The notes: generated by a model not told the origin, from the letters alone. Numbered from the stretch's first letter, positions 48,751 to 60,576 are shown. The stretch is DNA of 64,000 nucleotides from Phocoena phocoena (GCF_963924675.1 NC_089220.1:166456761-166520760); one strand, 5' to 3'. Program-made: numbers and translations.

Positions 48751-49030
48751 GCATCCTCCCATTCTCTCTGTCTGATTCTGCTTCTGTCATCACATCTCCT
48801 TCCGTGACGCTGACCCTCCTGCCTCTTTGACATATAAGTGAATGCATTGCATTACTTTCACATAAGTGATTGTGATTGCATTGGGTCCACCTGGATAATG
48901 TCCGCAACTCAACATCCTTAATAGGGGGTATCTACAAAGGCCCTTTTGCCCTGTAAGGGGACATGGTTACAGGTTCCAGGGATTAAGGCGTGGACATCTT
49001 GCAGGGGCCACTATTCAGCCTACTTCAACA
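48751..49030 (+). mobile_element. MaLR-type LTR, right part, split by the provirus
   Basis: GTGATTGCATTGGGTCCACC, TGGATAATGTCCGCAACTC, ACAGGTTCCAGGGATTAAGG and CCTACTTCAACA complete the LTR begun at 42623. It ends 74 bases before exon C. Confidence 0.7.
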
Positions 49031-49104
49031 GGGAAACCACACTGAGATGTCTCTAAAAACATGAATATCAAAGTAGATTTTCTAATTTCTCGTTTTCTTT
49101 TCAG

Positions 49105-49937
49105 ATGCAGAGAGAAATCGTTTATGCAAGAGGAGATGGCCCTGGTGCCTCTCGACCTGGACCCACAACTCTTCTACCCCACGCCATTCCAAATTCTCCA
49201 CCGTCCACTCCTGTGCCACATTCCATGCCTCCCTCTCCATCCAGAATCCCTTACGGAGGCACCCGGCCGATGGTCGTTCCTGGTAACGCCACCATCCCCA
49301 GGGACAGACTCTCCAGCCTGCCGGTCTCCAGATCCATCTCTCCCAGCCCCAGCGCCATCTTGGAAAGAAGAGACGTGAAGCCAGATGAAGACATGAGCTC
49401 CAAGAGCCTCGCGATGTACCGAAACGAGGGTTTCTACGCCGATCCTTACCTTTATCACGAGGGGAGGATGAGCATAGCCTCTTCGCACAGCGGGCACCCA
49501 CTGGATCTCCCCGACCACATCATCGGGTATCACCGCGCTGCAGTTCGTTCAGCCAGTGCTTACTGCAGCCCTTCTTTGCAAGCGGAAATGCACATGGAGC
49601 AGTCACTGTACAGACAGAAGTCAAGGAAGTATCCAGAGAGCCTCTTGCCTACTCTGGGCTCCAAAACGCCCCCGGCCTCTCCTCACCGAGTCAGTGACCT
49701 GAGGATGGTGGAGATGCACGGTCTCCATAACGCCCACGGGCCCTCCCACACCATGCAGCCAGACCGGGTCTCACCCAGCCGCCAGGCCTTCAAAAAGGAG
49801 CCCGGCACCTTGGTGTACATTGAGAAGCCACGGACGACTCCAGGATTAGCCGGAATGGTGGACCTCGGCCCTCCTCTAGTTGAGAAGCAAGTGTTTGCTT
49901 ATAGCACGGCTACGATACCCAAAGACAGAGAGACCAG
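49105..49937 (+). CDS. KIAA1217: KIAA1217 (SKT) large internal coding exon C, Pro/Ser-rich region
   Basis: This 833-bp exon encodes 277 full codons plus two bases, beginning MQREIVYARGDG and ending TATIPKDRET. It is open throughout and carries on exactly from exon B. Residues 1-65 or so are rich in Pro and Ser (PNSPPSTPVPHS, PPSPSRIPYGG), typical of disordered, SH3-binding or phosphorylated segments. A block SPSPSAILERRDVKPDED is, from memory, also present in SRCIN1. Tyr-rich stretches (YADPYLYHEG) are possible phosphotyrosine sites, which is inference. The acceptor is CGTTTTCTTTTCAG, a strong pyrimidine tract with branch-point-like TTCTAAT about 25 bases upstream. The donor is AG|GTAAGG at 49937/49938, phase 2. 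The Met at 49105 is an internal codon, not a start: the splice acceptor and the phase-0 junction with exon B show this. The coiled-coil part of the protein is expected downstream, outside this window. Confidence 0.95.
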
Positions 49938-50680
49938 GTAAGGCGGTGAGGGTGGCCAAGGGTGGTCCACGCCCACGTGCTGGTTTTGAGGGCTGCCTTA
50001 CAGAAGTCGAACCAAGAGAACAGTGGTCAGCTGAGCGCCAGCCTTGAGCACTGTGCCCTGTGGGTACTGGCCGCTGGGGGGTAGGGGAGGAAGAGTAGGA
50101 CCAGAGGGCTGTTGTCAGCAAAGAGTTTCTAAATCTGGTGGTCGAGTGAGGCTGGGCAGTAGCCAGGCTAAAGGCAGGCAGGCGCCCCAACAAGAGAGGT
50201 CAGAACGGGCCTCCCGAGTGTGGATCTAACGGCAGCATCGTTAATGTAAATCTGAATAATTGAGAAGAAAATTATGATTTCAGAAACCATTCAGACAACT
50301 CATCAAAAGCTGATCATAACTGATCTCCCACGGAAAGTGAGTGAGTGGTTCAAGTGTTAACTGTTTGAAATGGCGGTTTTTGTTCTTCCTTGTGAAGTGC
50401 GATTTTGTTTACTCATCTGGTTATGAGAAATGAAAAGGGTGTGTCACTGTCTGTCATCCAGGGTGATAAAAACATGAATTTGCATAAAAATAGGATGGCG
50501 TCAATGTAATACTCATTCAGGAGTGGTACAGAGATCAGCAAAATTTTTCTAGTGGATGTGACACTCCAGGAGTTTAAATTTCTTTTTAAGTTTACAGGTG
50601 TTTATAATTTACCAGCCCAGAACCTTCATACTACATCTTGAAAACCCTCAAGTCTGTAGAGTAATAGAAAAGCTAATCTT

Positions 50681-50972
50681 TTTTTTTTTTTTTTTTTTTG
50701 GCCGCGTTGGGTCTTCGTTGCTGCGCGGGCTTTCTCTAGTTGCGGCGAGCGGGGGCTTCTCACTGTGGTGGCTTCTCTTGTTGCGGAGCACGGGCTCTAG
50801 GCACGCGGGCTCAGTAGTTGCAGCAAGTGGGCTCTAGAGCACAGGCTCAGTAGTTGTGGCGCACGGGCTTAGTTGCCCCACGGCATGTGGGATCTTCCCG
50901 GGCCAGGGATCGAACCCATGTCCCCTGCATTGGCAGGCGGATTCTTAACCACTGTGCCACCTGGGAAGCCCC
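50681..50972 (-). mobile_element. long-form CHR SINE, antisense
   Basis: Poly-T, then several copies of a GGCTCAGTAGTTG-type unit, then the reversed head ending CTGGGAAGCC. Flanks AGAAAAGCTAATCTT (50666-50680) and AGAAAAGCTACTCTT (50973-50987) are the target duplication with one mismatch. Confidence 0.9.
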
Positions 50973-51479
50973 AGAAAAGCTACTCTTGATAGAGGGGATC
51001 TCCCTACCCTGAACTGGCTGACAGAAGGCAACATAATAATTATAATCATAAAAATCTAGTCAAAGAAACTGTGTCCAAAGGAGGTTAAGCATTTGACCTG
51101 TTGTCATATGGGAATTCAGAAGGGGCATGAGAAATAAAATTCAGATATTCAGCCTCTCAGTACCTTATTGGAACCACTGTTCCATCCTCCTTACCAAAAC
51201 CGATCATGTCACTTTCTATTACATAACCTTGTAAAAAGAAAGCCAAAATTGTGACTGGAATGTGATAGTATATCACTATCTTAATCACACAGATCGGAAA
51301 GCTCTGTCCTCACTGGCAGAATTTTATCTTGAAAGGGCCATCTCTTATCTGGTTCCAGAAGAAAGATTCCAGGAAGATGGAAAGAGAATAAACCTGGAAG
51401 TTGGGGGATCATCAATGTACCAAAAAGCTCTAACCCTCTCTACACAGTTTAAAAAAAAAAAAAAAAAACAGCAACAGTG

Positions 51480-51683
51480 GGCTTCCCTGGTGGCGCAGTG
51501 GTTGAGAGTCCGCCTGCCGATGCAGGGGACACGGGTTCGTGACCCGGTCCGGGAAGATCCCACATGCCGTGGAGCAGCTGGGCCTGTGAGCCGTGGCCGC
51601 TGAGCCTGCGCGTCCGGAGCCTGTGCTCCTCAATGGGAGAGGCCACAGCAGTGAGAGGCCCGCGTATGGTTAAAGCAAACAAA
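51480..51683 (+). mobile_element. CHR SINE, full-length
   Basis: A full CHR body. The duplication ACAGCAACAGTG occurs on both sides (ending 51479 and 51700), preceded by A runs. A pre-existing A tract at 51451-51468 lies just upstream. Confidence 0.93.
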
Positions 51684-53276
51684 AAAAAACAGCAACAGTG
51701 ACTGGCTTGACCTAGAGTGAAGTGGTTTATAGACAAGAGCTACCAAATATTCAAGGAACAAGAGGTTACAAATTGTCTTTGCTCTGCTGCTATAGTACTG
51801 GTTGTAAGGGCTACAGATAACTTGGCTTTTTAGTTAACTGCTTGCAAGGTCACCAGGAGCCACATCTGATACCGATGGAGCAGATTGCACATTTCCCAGA
51901 GATCCTGTACGTGGCGCTGGATTCCATGACAGAATGAGACTTTGCATTGTTTCCCTTGTGGAGGGAGGGTATACATTCTTTGTGTGGAAAGAAGGATGAA
52001 ACAGGTATTTGCTGAGAGAAGAATAGATGATGGCAGAGACAAGGCTGTGTGGTTACCAAACCATATTTTCTTTTCCTCTGGGGCACAAAACTATCTGCAT
52101 CTCCGAGCCTCCTTTGCAGTTAAGTGTGGCCATGTGAGTGGGTTCTGGCCTATGGCAAGTGGGTAGAGCTGATGTAAACTGTCTCCAAGAATAGTTCCTA
52201 TTAAAAAATCTGCATGAGAAACAAGACAAAACGGTGACAGGCTTGATTATGCAGGACTAGGAAAAATGAAGACTCGGAAAAAGGTATTTATTCTCTCCTT
52301 TCCAAAGTCCTTAGGAAGTTAAATTCTAAGAATCAAAGCAAGGGATGCCTCCCATGGCCATAGAAAGCTGAGGGCTGCGGGATAAATACTGAGGCTCTTT
52401 GAACAGACCAGTGTCACAACCAGAGGGAAGTCTACCAAGACGTGCCTTAAGGCTCTAGGGAGCTTGCGCCCTGTGCTTCTAAGAAAGGGTAGCACATCTG
52501 CCCCGGTGGGCTGTGAGGGGCTGGTTGGGAAATGTGTGTCCCTGATAGGAAGGGACTTGGAGTCATAAGAATTTAGTCCAGGAAAAAATAAGAACTATCC
52601 ATCTCCAGGGCCAGAATCCGTCCTCCCCCACCACCCTGCTGACCCACCTCGTGGGAATGAGAGGATCGTGAGCTTGCTTCCACTGTTTATCACATCAAGC
52701 CACGTGCACCCTGCTGGGCGCCAGGCACACTCTGGCCAACGATGGCGTCTGGCTTCTCGCTCAGCACCTAGTTCATCGTCACGCATGTGGTTACCACGTG
52801 CATATAACTGAACATCACTGAACCCAGTTCCCGGGATTGGGTTATGGGTGGGACCAAAATGAAGGGCCCTCTGCTATGTGGAGTTGCCTCTGTACTGCTC
52901 CCTGATCAGAGTCTTGAAGAATTTTAGCCTTTGGTAACATCGGTATATTTTCAGGGCCTCTGCTTCCTGAGGTTTGTTTTTTAAGGAAGCTCAGAAAACG
53001 CTGTGGGTTTCTGTCTTATGTGTTAGCAACTCCTTTTAGAAAATCCAAGTTCTTATTTCTAGAAAAACAAGGATTAGGAAGGTTGACTAAAGGTTAATGT
53101 TGACCTAAAATACACTGTCATGATCACTGCCATATTCTGACATATGGTTGTAATTCAGAATATAATTTTACATTTTTGAATTCATTCCTGTAAATGTGAA
53201 ATAGCAGAGGAGGAATTTTATCTCACATCTTGTCTGGGTGATTCCTCACCACAGGCTAGATTCCCTTCTGTAGCCC

Positions 53277-53311
53277 TGCGCACGCGTGCGCGCACACACA
53301 CACACACACAC
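53277..53311. repeat. alternating purine-pyrimidine tract, GC then CA
   Basis: Thirty-five bases of strict alternation: a CG-rich part (TGCGCACGCGTGCGCGCA) followed by a CA run. The composition is prone to Z-DNA. Confidence 0.9.
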
Positions 53312-53582
53312 CGCCTACATTTAGAGTTGGTATTACTGAAACACCTAAACATTCCCACTAACTCAACCCAGGCACACGACAAAAGTATGTAAAGAATGAT
53401 TCTCGAGTAAAAACTTGAGTCTGGACATTGTACTGCTAACACTGCTACCCACCACCCCACTGTTACCTAGACAGGTCGGAATGTGCCATACTTCCTCTTT
53501 TTCAGCTGCAATTCTAAACTCTTGGAAAGCTTGATGTCTAGGCTGAAATGTAATACTGCTGGGTAATATAAGAACACTGACG

Positions 53583-53830
53583 ATAGCTATCATTTATTGA
53601 GAGTCTTTTATGGACCAAGCGTGATGTTAAGTTTCCATACATCATCTGATGTAATCGTCATGACGATCCAGTGCGGTATGTACTATCATCATCCCTATTT
53701 TACAGATGCAGAAACAGAGCTCAGAGAGGTTAAGTAACTTGCCCAAGGTCACAAAGCCAGTAAGTGGCATAGAATGTCCAGGTACATTAAGGAATCCACA
53801 CTTTTTACCACTGTGCAGTATTCTGCCTGC
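53583..53830 (-). mobile_element. MIR SINE, well preserved
   Basis: Antisense MIR nearly end to end: ATAGCTATCATTTATTGAGA, TATTTTACAGATGCAGAAAC, AGAGAGGTTAAGTAACTTGC and CCCAAGGTCACAAAGCCAGT. Confidence 0.9.
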
Positions 53831-53926
53831 TGGGTGAGAACTGTGAGCCCCACCTTCACCCAGCGGAGAAGTGAATTTGGGAGTGAATTCGAAGCATTTC
53901 AACCAGGACAAAATGCTAAGTAGCTG

Positions 53927-54131
53927 GGCTTCCCTGGTGGCGCAGTGGTTGAGAATCCGCCTGCCGATGGCAGGGGACGCGGGTTCGTGCCCCGGTCCGG
54001 GAGGATCCCACGTGCCGCGGAGCGGGTGGGCCCGTGAGCCATGGCCGCTGAGCCTGCGCGTCCGGAGCCTGTGCTCCGCAACGGGAGAGGCCACAGCAGT
54101 GAGAGGCCCACGTACCGCGAGAAAAAAAAAA
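53927..54131 (+). mobile_element. CHR SINE, full-length
   Basis: A full CHR body with one extra G in the GATGGCAGGGG segment. The perfect 17-base duplication AAAATGCTAAGTAGCTG at 53910-53926 and 54132-54148 indicates a recent insertion. Confidence 0.95.
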
Positions 54132-55062
54132 AAAATGCTAAGTAGCTGCTCTGAAAGGATATTTACGATCATCAACATGGTAGAATTTGCATAATTATGC
54201 TGCTAAATATATACATGTCATTTAAAACATAACGGTCCCTAGTATATCAGCACAATTATGCAGAAATAGAGGAAGAAAACATTCTTGGTAGATTTTATTT
54301 TGAAAAAAATGAATGTGAGTACCATGTCAAAGAAAATTTTAAAAACAAAACCAGAAACAATTACTGAAGCACACAATTATAATCCATTGTTACACCTATA
54401 CAGTGGTGCTATTTTAGATATATTTAGTCTGTGCAAGTATTTGTAAAGAAGCTTCAACCCCTAAAAGTAACTTCATGAGTACAGGGTCCTATAACATGTC
54501 AAACCAATTTCTGTTGCAATTTCATAATATTAAAAAGCAAATCCGAGTGTTTATATGAAACTCTCGAGTGAAGTTTTACATCTAAGATGTGAAGCTACAG
54601 AAACACAGGAGGGAGACTGAGAAATCTGTAGAGATGCTTTCTTTTGGGCACTGCTGGATTCATATACTCTTCAGAAGACCACTTCTATGAAATAGCCCAT
54701 TAACTGCAGAGTGTTAGAAATCAGAGAGAAAAATTTTCTTTCTCATCTGTACTCAGGAAACCTCCAACGGTAGCTTTTTTTTTTTGGAACGCAATTTTGT
54801 AATAGCTCTATTGACTTGAAAATGAGTTAAAGACAAAGTAATTTCCCCTTGATCTTGTACGTAGCTCATGTGCTTCGAGTTAATGAATTTGGTATCTCTT
54901 ATAAAGATGCTTCCACAAAGCATCTAGCGGTGACAAATTATATATAGGAGATCTGGAAAACATAGTGTAGAACATATATGATGGTAGCATCTTCCTGCCA
55001 AGACGGCCATGGACTTTGGGTTAGGAAAGCGGATTACAACTGCTTTGACCTTCAGAATAGTA

Positions 55063-55273
55063 TGGTTGTCTCTCAGTATCTATGGGGATTGGTTCCGGGA
55101 GCCCGTGGATACCCAAATCCGCAGATGCTCAAGTCCCTTATTTAAAAGGGCGTAGTTCAGTCAGCCCTCCATATCCGTGGTTCCACATCCACGGATTCAA
55201 CCAATCTGCAAAATTCTTTCTGCGGTTGGTGGAAACTGAGGTCGCAGAACCTGCGAATATGGAGGGCCGACTG
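55063..55273. mobile_element. pogo/Tigger-like non-autonomous DNA transposon
   Basis: The left end is TGGTTGTCTCTCAGTATC and the right end is ATATGGAGGGCCGACTG, with TA on both sides (55061-55062, 55274-55275). Internal TTCAGTCAGCCCTCCATAT repeats the end motif. No transposase. Confidence 0.8.
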
Positions 55274-56261
55274 TAATTCTCAAGTCTGAGCTTCTAGAAG
55301 GAAAATGACCTTGAGTGCTGAGGTGGTTTTACCCAGATGATTTCCTTTCAGCAAGGCCTCCCGGAAGAGAGTGGGTCCACGTGACTAAGAGGCCCTGTGC
55401 AAGGGAGACAGTGTGTGATAGGTGACTGTGGGCGTGAGACTCTGTCTTGCCAAGGTTATAAAATTACTTCATTAAACAGCATCATCATCCCTATCCATGG
55501 CACATAAAACAGCCCTTAAGAATTGTAAAACTCTAGGACATTTGTTTTGCTAGTTTGTATTTATAGCTTGGCTCATATAATGTGAAATATCTCTATCGAA
55601 ATAACACTCAAAATTCAAGGGTGCTCACTGCAAAGTGACTAATAGCTCTCCTTCCAAATGTATAACAGATTCCTCCTAATAATTTTTCAAGACATGGTAA
55701 ACTTGAACCGAGATCATACTTTTTACACTATTCTGCACCTACAGTAGCTAAATTCAACAGACTAGTCAAGAATTCACTTGGGAGCAGATTCTTGCCTGTC
55801 TGGGCCCTTGTATGTGGAGGAAAAAAGCCACATGACATCTGCTATGATTTCTAAGGCATCGCAGATGTAGAGAAGTAGAATCCCGTGCCTTAGAATGAAA
55901 GGGAAGGAAAATTTCTATGTACAGGAGGAAGCCTGCATGCCAACTGGTAGCTTGGGTCTGTTCTTAATCATTTTACATCACTTTCTCATTTTATGAGCAT
56001 TAAGTATTTTTGTGTTGGTAGCTTTGAGGAATAGGATACATCCTCCGTTTACCAGTTAATTGAAAGTCTGAATTCATATTTGTGTCATTTAAAATGTTCA
56101 CAGTGCCTGGCATACCTTTGAAGATTTTCTAAACTATGTTAGGTGTCCTGCTAGAGAGGTGATTCTGAAAAAGAATGGTTAATTTTTTTCCTTTTCCTGA
56201 TTGTATAGTCAAAAGGGAGCCATATCAGACGTCTTGTAAGTAGTTAGACTTGGGATCTTCC

Positions 56262-56450
56262 CAGAGCAAGGTTTCTTAACTTCTGCACGCTTGGTATTTG
56301 GGGCCTGTCCTGTGCATTATAGGGTGTTTAGCAGTGTCTCCAGCCTGCCCCCATCCCACTAGATGCCAGTAGCAAACTCCCCTGCAATGCTGCCCCAGTC
56401 GCAACAACCAAAGATGTGTGTCTCCAGACATTGTCAAATGCTGTCAAATC
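56262..56450 (+). mobile_element. MER20-like hAT-Charlie relic
   Basis: GGGGCCTGTCCTGTGCATTA, TAGGGTGTTTAGCAGTGTCT, CACTAGATGCCAGTAGCAAA and GTCTCCAGACATTGTCAAAT follow the MER20-type pattern. The ends are eroded. Confidence 0.75.
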
Positions 56451-56599
56451 CAAAACGTGGATCTTGATGATGATTAGCTCAGTTCTACCCTTTCCCTCTT
56501 GGTAAAGCAGCTTCATTATTGTTAGAACTTGCTGTTATCTTTGGTTCAACCAACCTGTGATCAGTCATTCATTGAGAGGCAGTCACGTGCCATGTTTAT

Positions 56600-56812
56600 G
56601 AACATGGTCTCCAAAGCCAGATAGCCTGGGTTCGAGTGCCTGTTCTAACACTTGTTAGCAGTTGTAAACTTTGACAGATCACTGAGTCTTGCTCTGCCTC
56701 AGCTTGCTCGTCTGTAAAATAGAGATAATAATAGCACCTACCTCATAGGACGGAACAACTCATTACAGTTAAGTGCCTTGTGCCATGCCTGGTGTAGCAT
56801 AAGTGCCGAGTT
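56600..56812 (+). mobile_element. MIR SINE
   Basis: Sense MIR: AGCCTGGGTTCGAGTGCCTG, CTCGTCTGTAAAATAGAGAT, AATAATAGCACCTACCTCAT and TTGTGCCATGCCTGGTGTAG in order. Confidence 0.85.
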
Positions 56813-56960
56813 CCTACTTTGAACAAAGCACTCCACTAAATGCTACTAAAGCCCAGAGATGAATACACAGAAATGGCTAGGACAAGGACTGTGCCAGAGG
56901 AAGCAGGGAGACAAATCGTTAACTATAATGCTAGGGAAAATATAAAGCAGGTGGGCAGGG
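56813..56960 (-). mobile_element. L2 relic
   Basis: AAAGCCCAGAGATGAATACA, GACAAGGACTGTGCCAGAGG and GGAGACAAATCGTTAACTAT resemble the antisense L2 3' end. Confidence 0.45.
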
Positions 56961-58893
56961 GATACAGGAGAGAGAATGGAATTAGGTGGGATGAAAGATC
57001 CAGATGAGAATGTTTAGACTCTCAAAGCTACTTTTCAGTCCCTATCAGGAGAATAGTGGGGGTCGTACGTTGTCTTGGGACCAGGTGCCAAGAGACAAGC
57101 CAGGATTACAGCATCTTCTTAAAATTGCACCTGAGCTGTATGACGGATGCCTAACCAGGTAGCGCTGAAATTATTAGGTTGTCTGATGCCTGTTTTGATG
57201 CCTAACAGTGCCAGACCGATTCAGTTATTGTCTGAATTGCTTTCCTGGGTAGCTCTAATTAGGGATCAGTAAACGGTTATTGATCTCTCTGTGTGCTTAG
57301 CTGGGGACTGATTGCTTTGCAGGGTACAAAGAAACTTAGATGTGTCCCCACCTGCAAGGAATACGAACTGGGAAGACCGTCATAAAACATTAAAAGCATA
57401 ATAACGAACGTGTAAGCTATGCCGCGGTTAAGCGCAGGAAGCTTCTGAGCTACGAATGCTTATTAAATAACTGGTTTTTAAGAACTAGTCCCAACAATAG
57501 GGTTTCATTCGTAGGTGTTGCCCAGGGATGATCTTGTCACCCTAAGAGCGGCAGTGTCTCCTGGTGAGGTGGAGAGAAGAGAGGAAGCTTTACAAGTCAC
57601 TGAGGGGGGACGGTGTCTTTCCCTGAGGCTGGAGGTGCAGGGGGAGATCTGTTCCCAGCATCTCCCAAGTTCAGCTGGAAAGTCAGGACACGTTTTCCTT
57701 GAAAACAATGAGGAACAATGAAAGGACTAATAATACACTGTAGGTTAAAGAGGCTTCCATGGGCCAGCTGGAAATCCAACCACCATTTTATTCCAAGTTC
57801 TAAACAATGAAAGTAGACGAAAACTTTGCAGTTACAAGCCTACCATAATTTGGGGACGGCTTGTACATAATTAATTCCAAAGAAGTGATACAGAGAGTGA
57901 TTGCTGTGAGTTCAGAAACGGGAGCATTTTCCTGAACTTAGGCTGGGCTGGAAGCCTTCATGAGAATGCCAAGAGGGACTCGCATTTAAGGAATTCACAT
58001 AATGGAATGAAAAGATACCATTTGGAAAGACTGATTGGTCTCTATTCAAAATGTGCTGTATTTCTTCCATTATGCTTCCTATAAAAATGACATCTAGATA
58101 CGATGTTTTGGCAGTCTCAGAGCACATAGGTGCTGATGAATTGAATTATGATTTCATTCACAGGAATATAACTTTATGGTTAAGTAATATTTGCTAGTCA
58201 TTCCTTAGGCTGCTGAGTTCATTCAAGAGCTGTCTGATAAACATGATATTCAACCAACTGACAAATGTCTGAAGCTAGCCCTACTCTTATCCAAGGGATA
58301 GTCTATCAAAAATACCGGTGGAATGACTGCCACAAGCTCTGTGTTACTTTGAACAAATCAGTTTCTCAAAAGGGAAAGCCATCCTCTGTCACTAATTAGG
58401 TGACATTAAAATGCACCCCGGTTTCTCCTCTGAATATTCACGAGGTGCTGTCAATCAGACGCCTTGGGTCTGAAACCAGAAACTAAGTCAGAGCAACCTA
58501 AATTCTGTGAGATTCAGATAAGCCCCTTTCCTTGCCAACTAACACGTCTTTCTTCAAAGAGAAGAGGAATAAATATTTAGGTACAGGTTCAGCCTGGCAA
58601 GATCAACTCACTACAGAATTGGTGTGACTATGACCCAACCTGAAGATGGGGCTCATCTAAAAATAGCCTGACGGCCCAGCAGCTGAATAATCCAGGGCTG
58701 CCATGATGTCCCAGCCATTTAACCCCTCTTGTGATTAGTTGTCCTGCTCTCTGGTGGAGTTTACAGAGATTACACTTGTCCTTATTTGAGTTTTGGACTT
58801 GATTTTTCATGAATGAAGTGATTCAAAAATATAGCCAGGTCTAGGCATTAATTTGAATTTCCAAAAATTGTGGGTCTTAAAAAGTCTGTATTG

Positions 58894-59090
58894 GGGCTTC
58901 CCTGGTGGCGCAGTGGTTGAGAGTCCGCCTGCCGATGCAGGGGACACGGGTTCGTGCCCCGGTCCGGGAAGATCCCACATGCCGCGGAGCGGCTGGGCCC
59001 GTGAACCGTGGCCGCTGAGCCTGCTCATCCGGAACCTGTGCTCCACAACGGGAGAGGCCACAACAGTGAGAGGCCCGCGTACCGCAAAAA
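58894..59090 (+). mobile_element. CHR SINE, full-length
   Basis: A full CHR body with the perfect 15-base duplication AAAAAGTCTGTATTG at 58879-58893 and 59091-59105. Confidence 0.95.
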
Positions 59091-59192
59091 AAAAAGTCTG
59101 TATTGACTCTTACAGGGCCAACATGTATTGCCAGTAATACCTACTCTTTCTCCCTGTCCATCTTCAGAGCTGAAGGGATGCAATCTCTTTTT

Positions 59193-59878
59193 TTTAAGTT
59201 TATTTTCTTGAAGTATAGTTATTTACAATGTTGTGTTAATTTCTGCTCTACAGCAAAGTGATTCATATTCTTTTTCATATTCTTTTCCATTATGGTTTAA
59301 TCACAGGATATCGAATATAGTTAGTTCCCTTGTTGTTTATCCATCCTATATATAATAGTTTGCCTCTGCTAATCCCGAACTCCCAATCCATCCTTCCCCC
59401 AACCCCCTTTCCCCTTGGCAACCACAAGTCTGTTCTCTGTGTCTGTGAGTCTGTTTCTGTCTCATAGATAGGTTCATTTGTGTCATATTTTAGATTTCAT
59501 ATGTAAGTGATATCATATGGTATTTGTCTTTGTCTGACTTACTTCACGTAGTGTGATCATCTCTAGGTCCATCCATGTTGCTGCAGATGGCATTATTTCA
59601 TTCTTTTTTGTGGCTGAGTAGTACATTGTCTATATGTAACACATCATCTTTATCCATTCATCTGTCAGTGGACGTTTAGGTTGCTTCCATGTCTTGGCTA
59701 TTGTGAATAGTACTGCTGTGAACATTGGGGTGCATGTATCTTTTTGAATTAGACTTTTCATCTTTTCTGGATACATGCCCAGGAGTGGGATTGCTGGATC
59801 ATATGGCAACTCTATTTTTAGTTTTTTAACTGTTTTTCAAAGTGGCTGCACCAATTTACATTCCCACCAACAAGGTAG
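59193..59878 (-). mobile_element. L1 3' fragment, antisense, 5'-truncated
   Basis: Poly-T, then TTGAAGTATAGTTATTTACA, TTTAGATTTCATATGTAAGT, TTCTTTTTTGTGGCTGAGTA and TTACATTCCCACCAACAAGG. Similar ATCTCTT-containing flanks may be the target duplication. Confidence 0.8.
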
Positions 59879-60060
59879 GATGAAGGGGTTCGATCTCTTA
59901 ATTGCAGACTTTTAGAAGGAGAAACAGGACACTTTCCAAAGGACCAGTGATTGCTACTTCTCTGGTCAAATGATGTTTTCACTATCATGCAGCCTCAGGT
60001 TTTTTTGTCTTTGTAATAAAGGCAGTGTGTCCCTACTCCTGCACAGGGATCTAAGAAGAC

Positions 60061-60092
60061 CAAAAAAAAAAAGAGAGAGAGAGAAAGAAAAA
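60061..60092. repeat. A/GA-rich simple repeat
   Basis: An A run leading into GA units and then GAAA. Confidence 0.75.
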
Positions 60093-60203
60093 CCCATGAG
60101 AGAGACCAAGCATAGGAAATGCCTTCCTTCTTTTCCCTAGGAATCATTATCTTATCTCTTTGGAGTCCACCCTGAGAATCTGTGGATCAAAAGCAGGTGG
60201 GAA

Positions 60204-60576
60204 GGGCTTCCCTGGTGGCACAGTGGTTAAGAATCCGCCTGCCAATGCAGGGGACATGAGTTCGAGCCCTGGTCCAGGAAGATCCCACATGCTGCAGAGC
60301 AACTAAGCCCTTGTGCCATAATTACTGAGCCTGTGCTCTAGAGCCTGTGAGCCACAACTACTGAGCCCATGTGCCACAACTACTGAGCCTGTGCTCTAGA
60401 GCCCGCAAGCCACAACCACTGAGCCTGCATGCCTAGAGCCCGTGCTCCGCAACAAAGAGAAGCCACCATAATGAGAAGCCTGCGTGCCGCAACTAGAGAA
60501 AGCCCGTGTGCAGCAATGAAGACCCAATGCAGCCATAAATAAATAAATAAATAAATTTATTATTTTAAAAAAAAAA
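60204..60576 (+). mobile_element. long-form CHR SINE with internal repeat expansion
   Basis: Head GGGCTTCCCTGGTGGCACAG, then several tandem variants of a unit containing CACAACTACTGAGCC and TGCTCTAGAGCC, then GCAGCCATAAATAAATAAAT. Duplication CAGGTGGGA on both sides (60194-60202 and 60577-60585). At 373 bp it is the longest SINE here. Confidence 0.92.

Larger units (their letters stand above)
11219..49104 (+). other. KIAA1217: KIAA1217 intron between exons B and C
   Basis: A 37,886-bp phase-0 GT-AG intron, mostly interspersed repeats described individually. Stretches where I recognise neither gene nor repeat include 12670-14290, 20190-21030, 21170-22480, 26095-27810, 27835-29690, 31835-33220, 33660-38580 and 38805-41000. 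They are mostly AT-rich with short stop-bounded frames. None of those frames shows codon-like composition, a recognisable protein family or plausible splice borders in phase with the neighbouring exons. Confidence 0.85.

Noticed and set aside
49082..49533. Minus-strand frames opposite exon C (119-139 codons)
   Set aside because: They are shadows of a GC-rich coding exon. The plus strand matches a known protein and has both splice sites.
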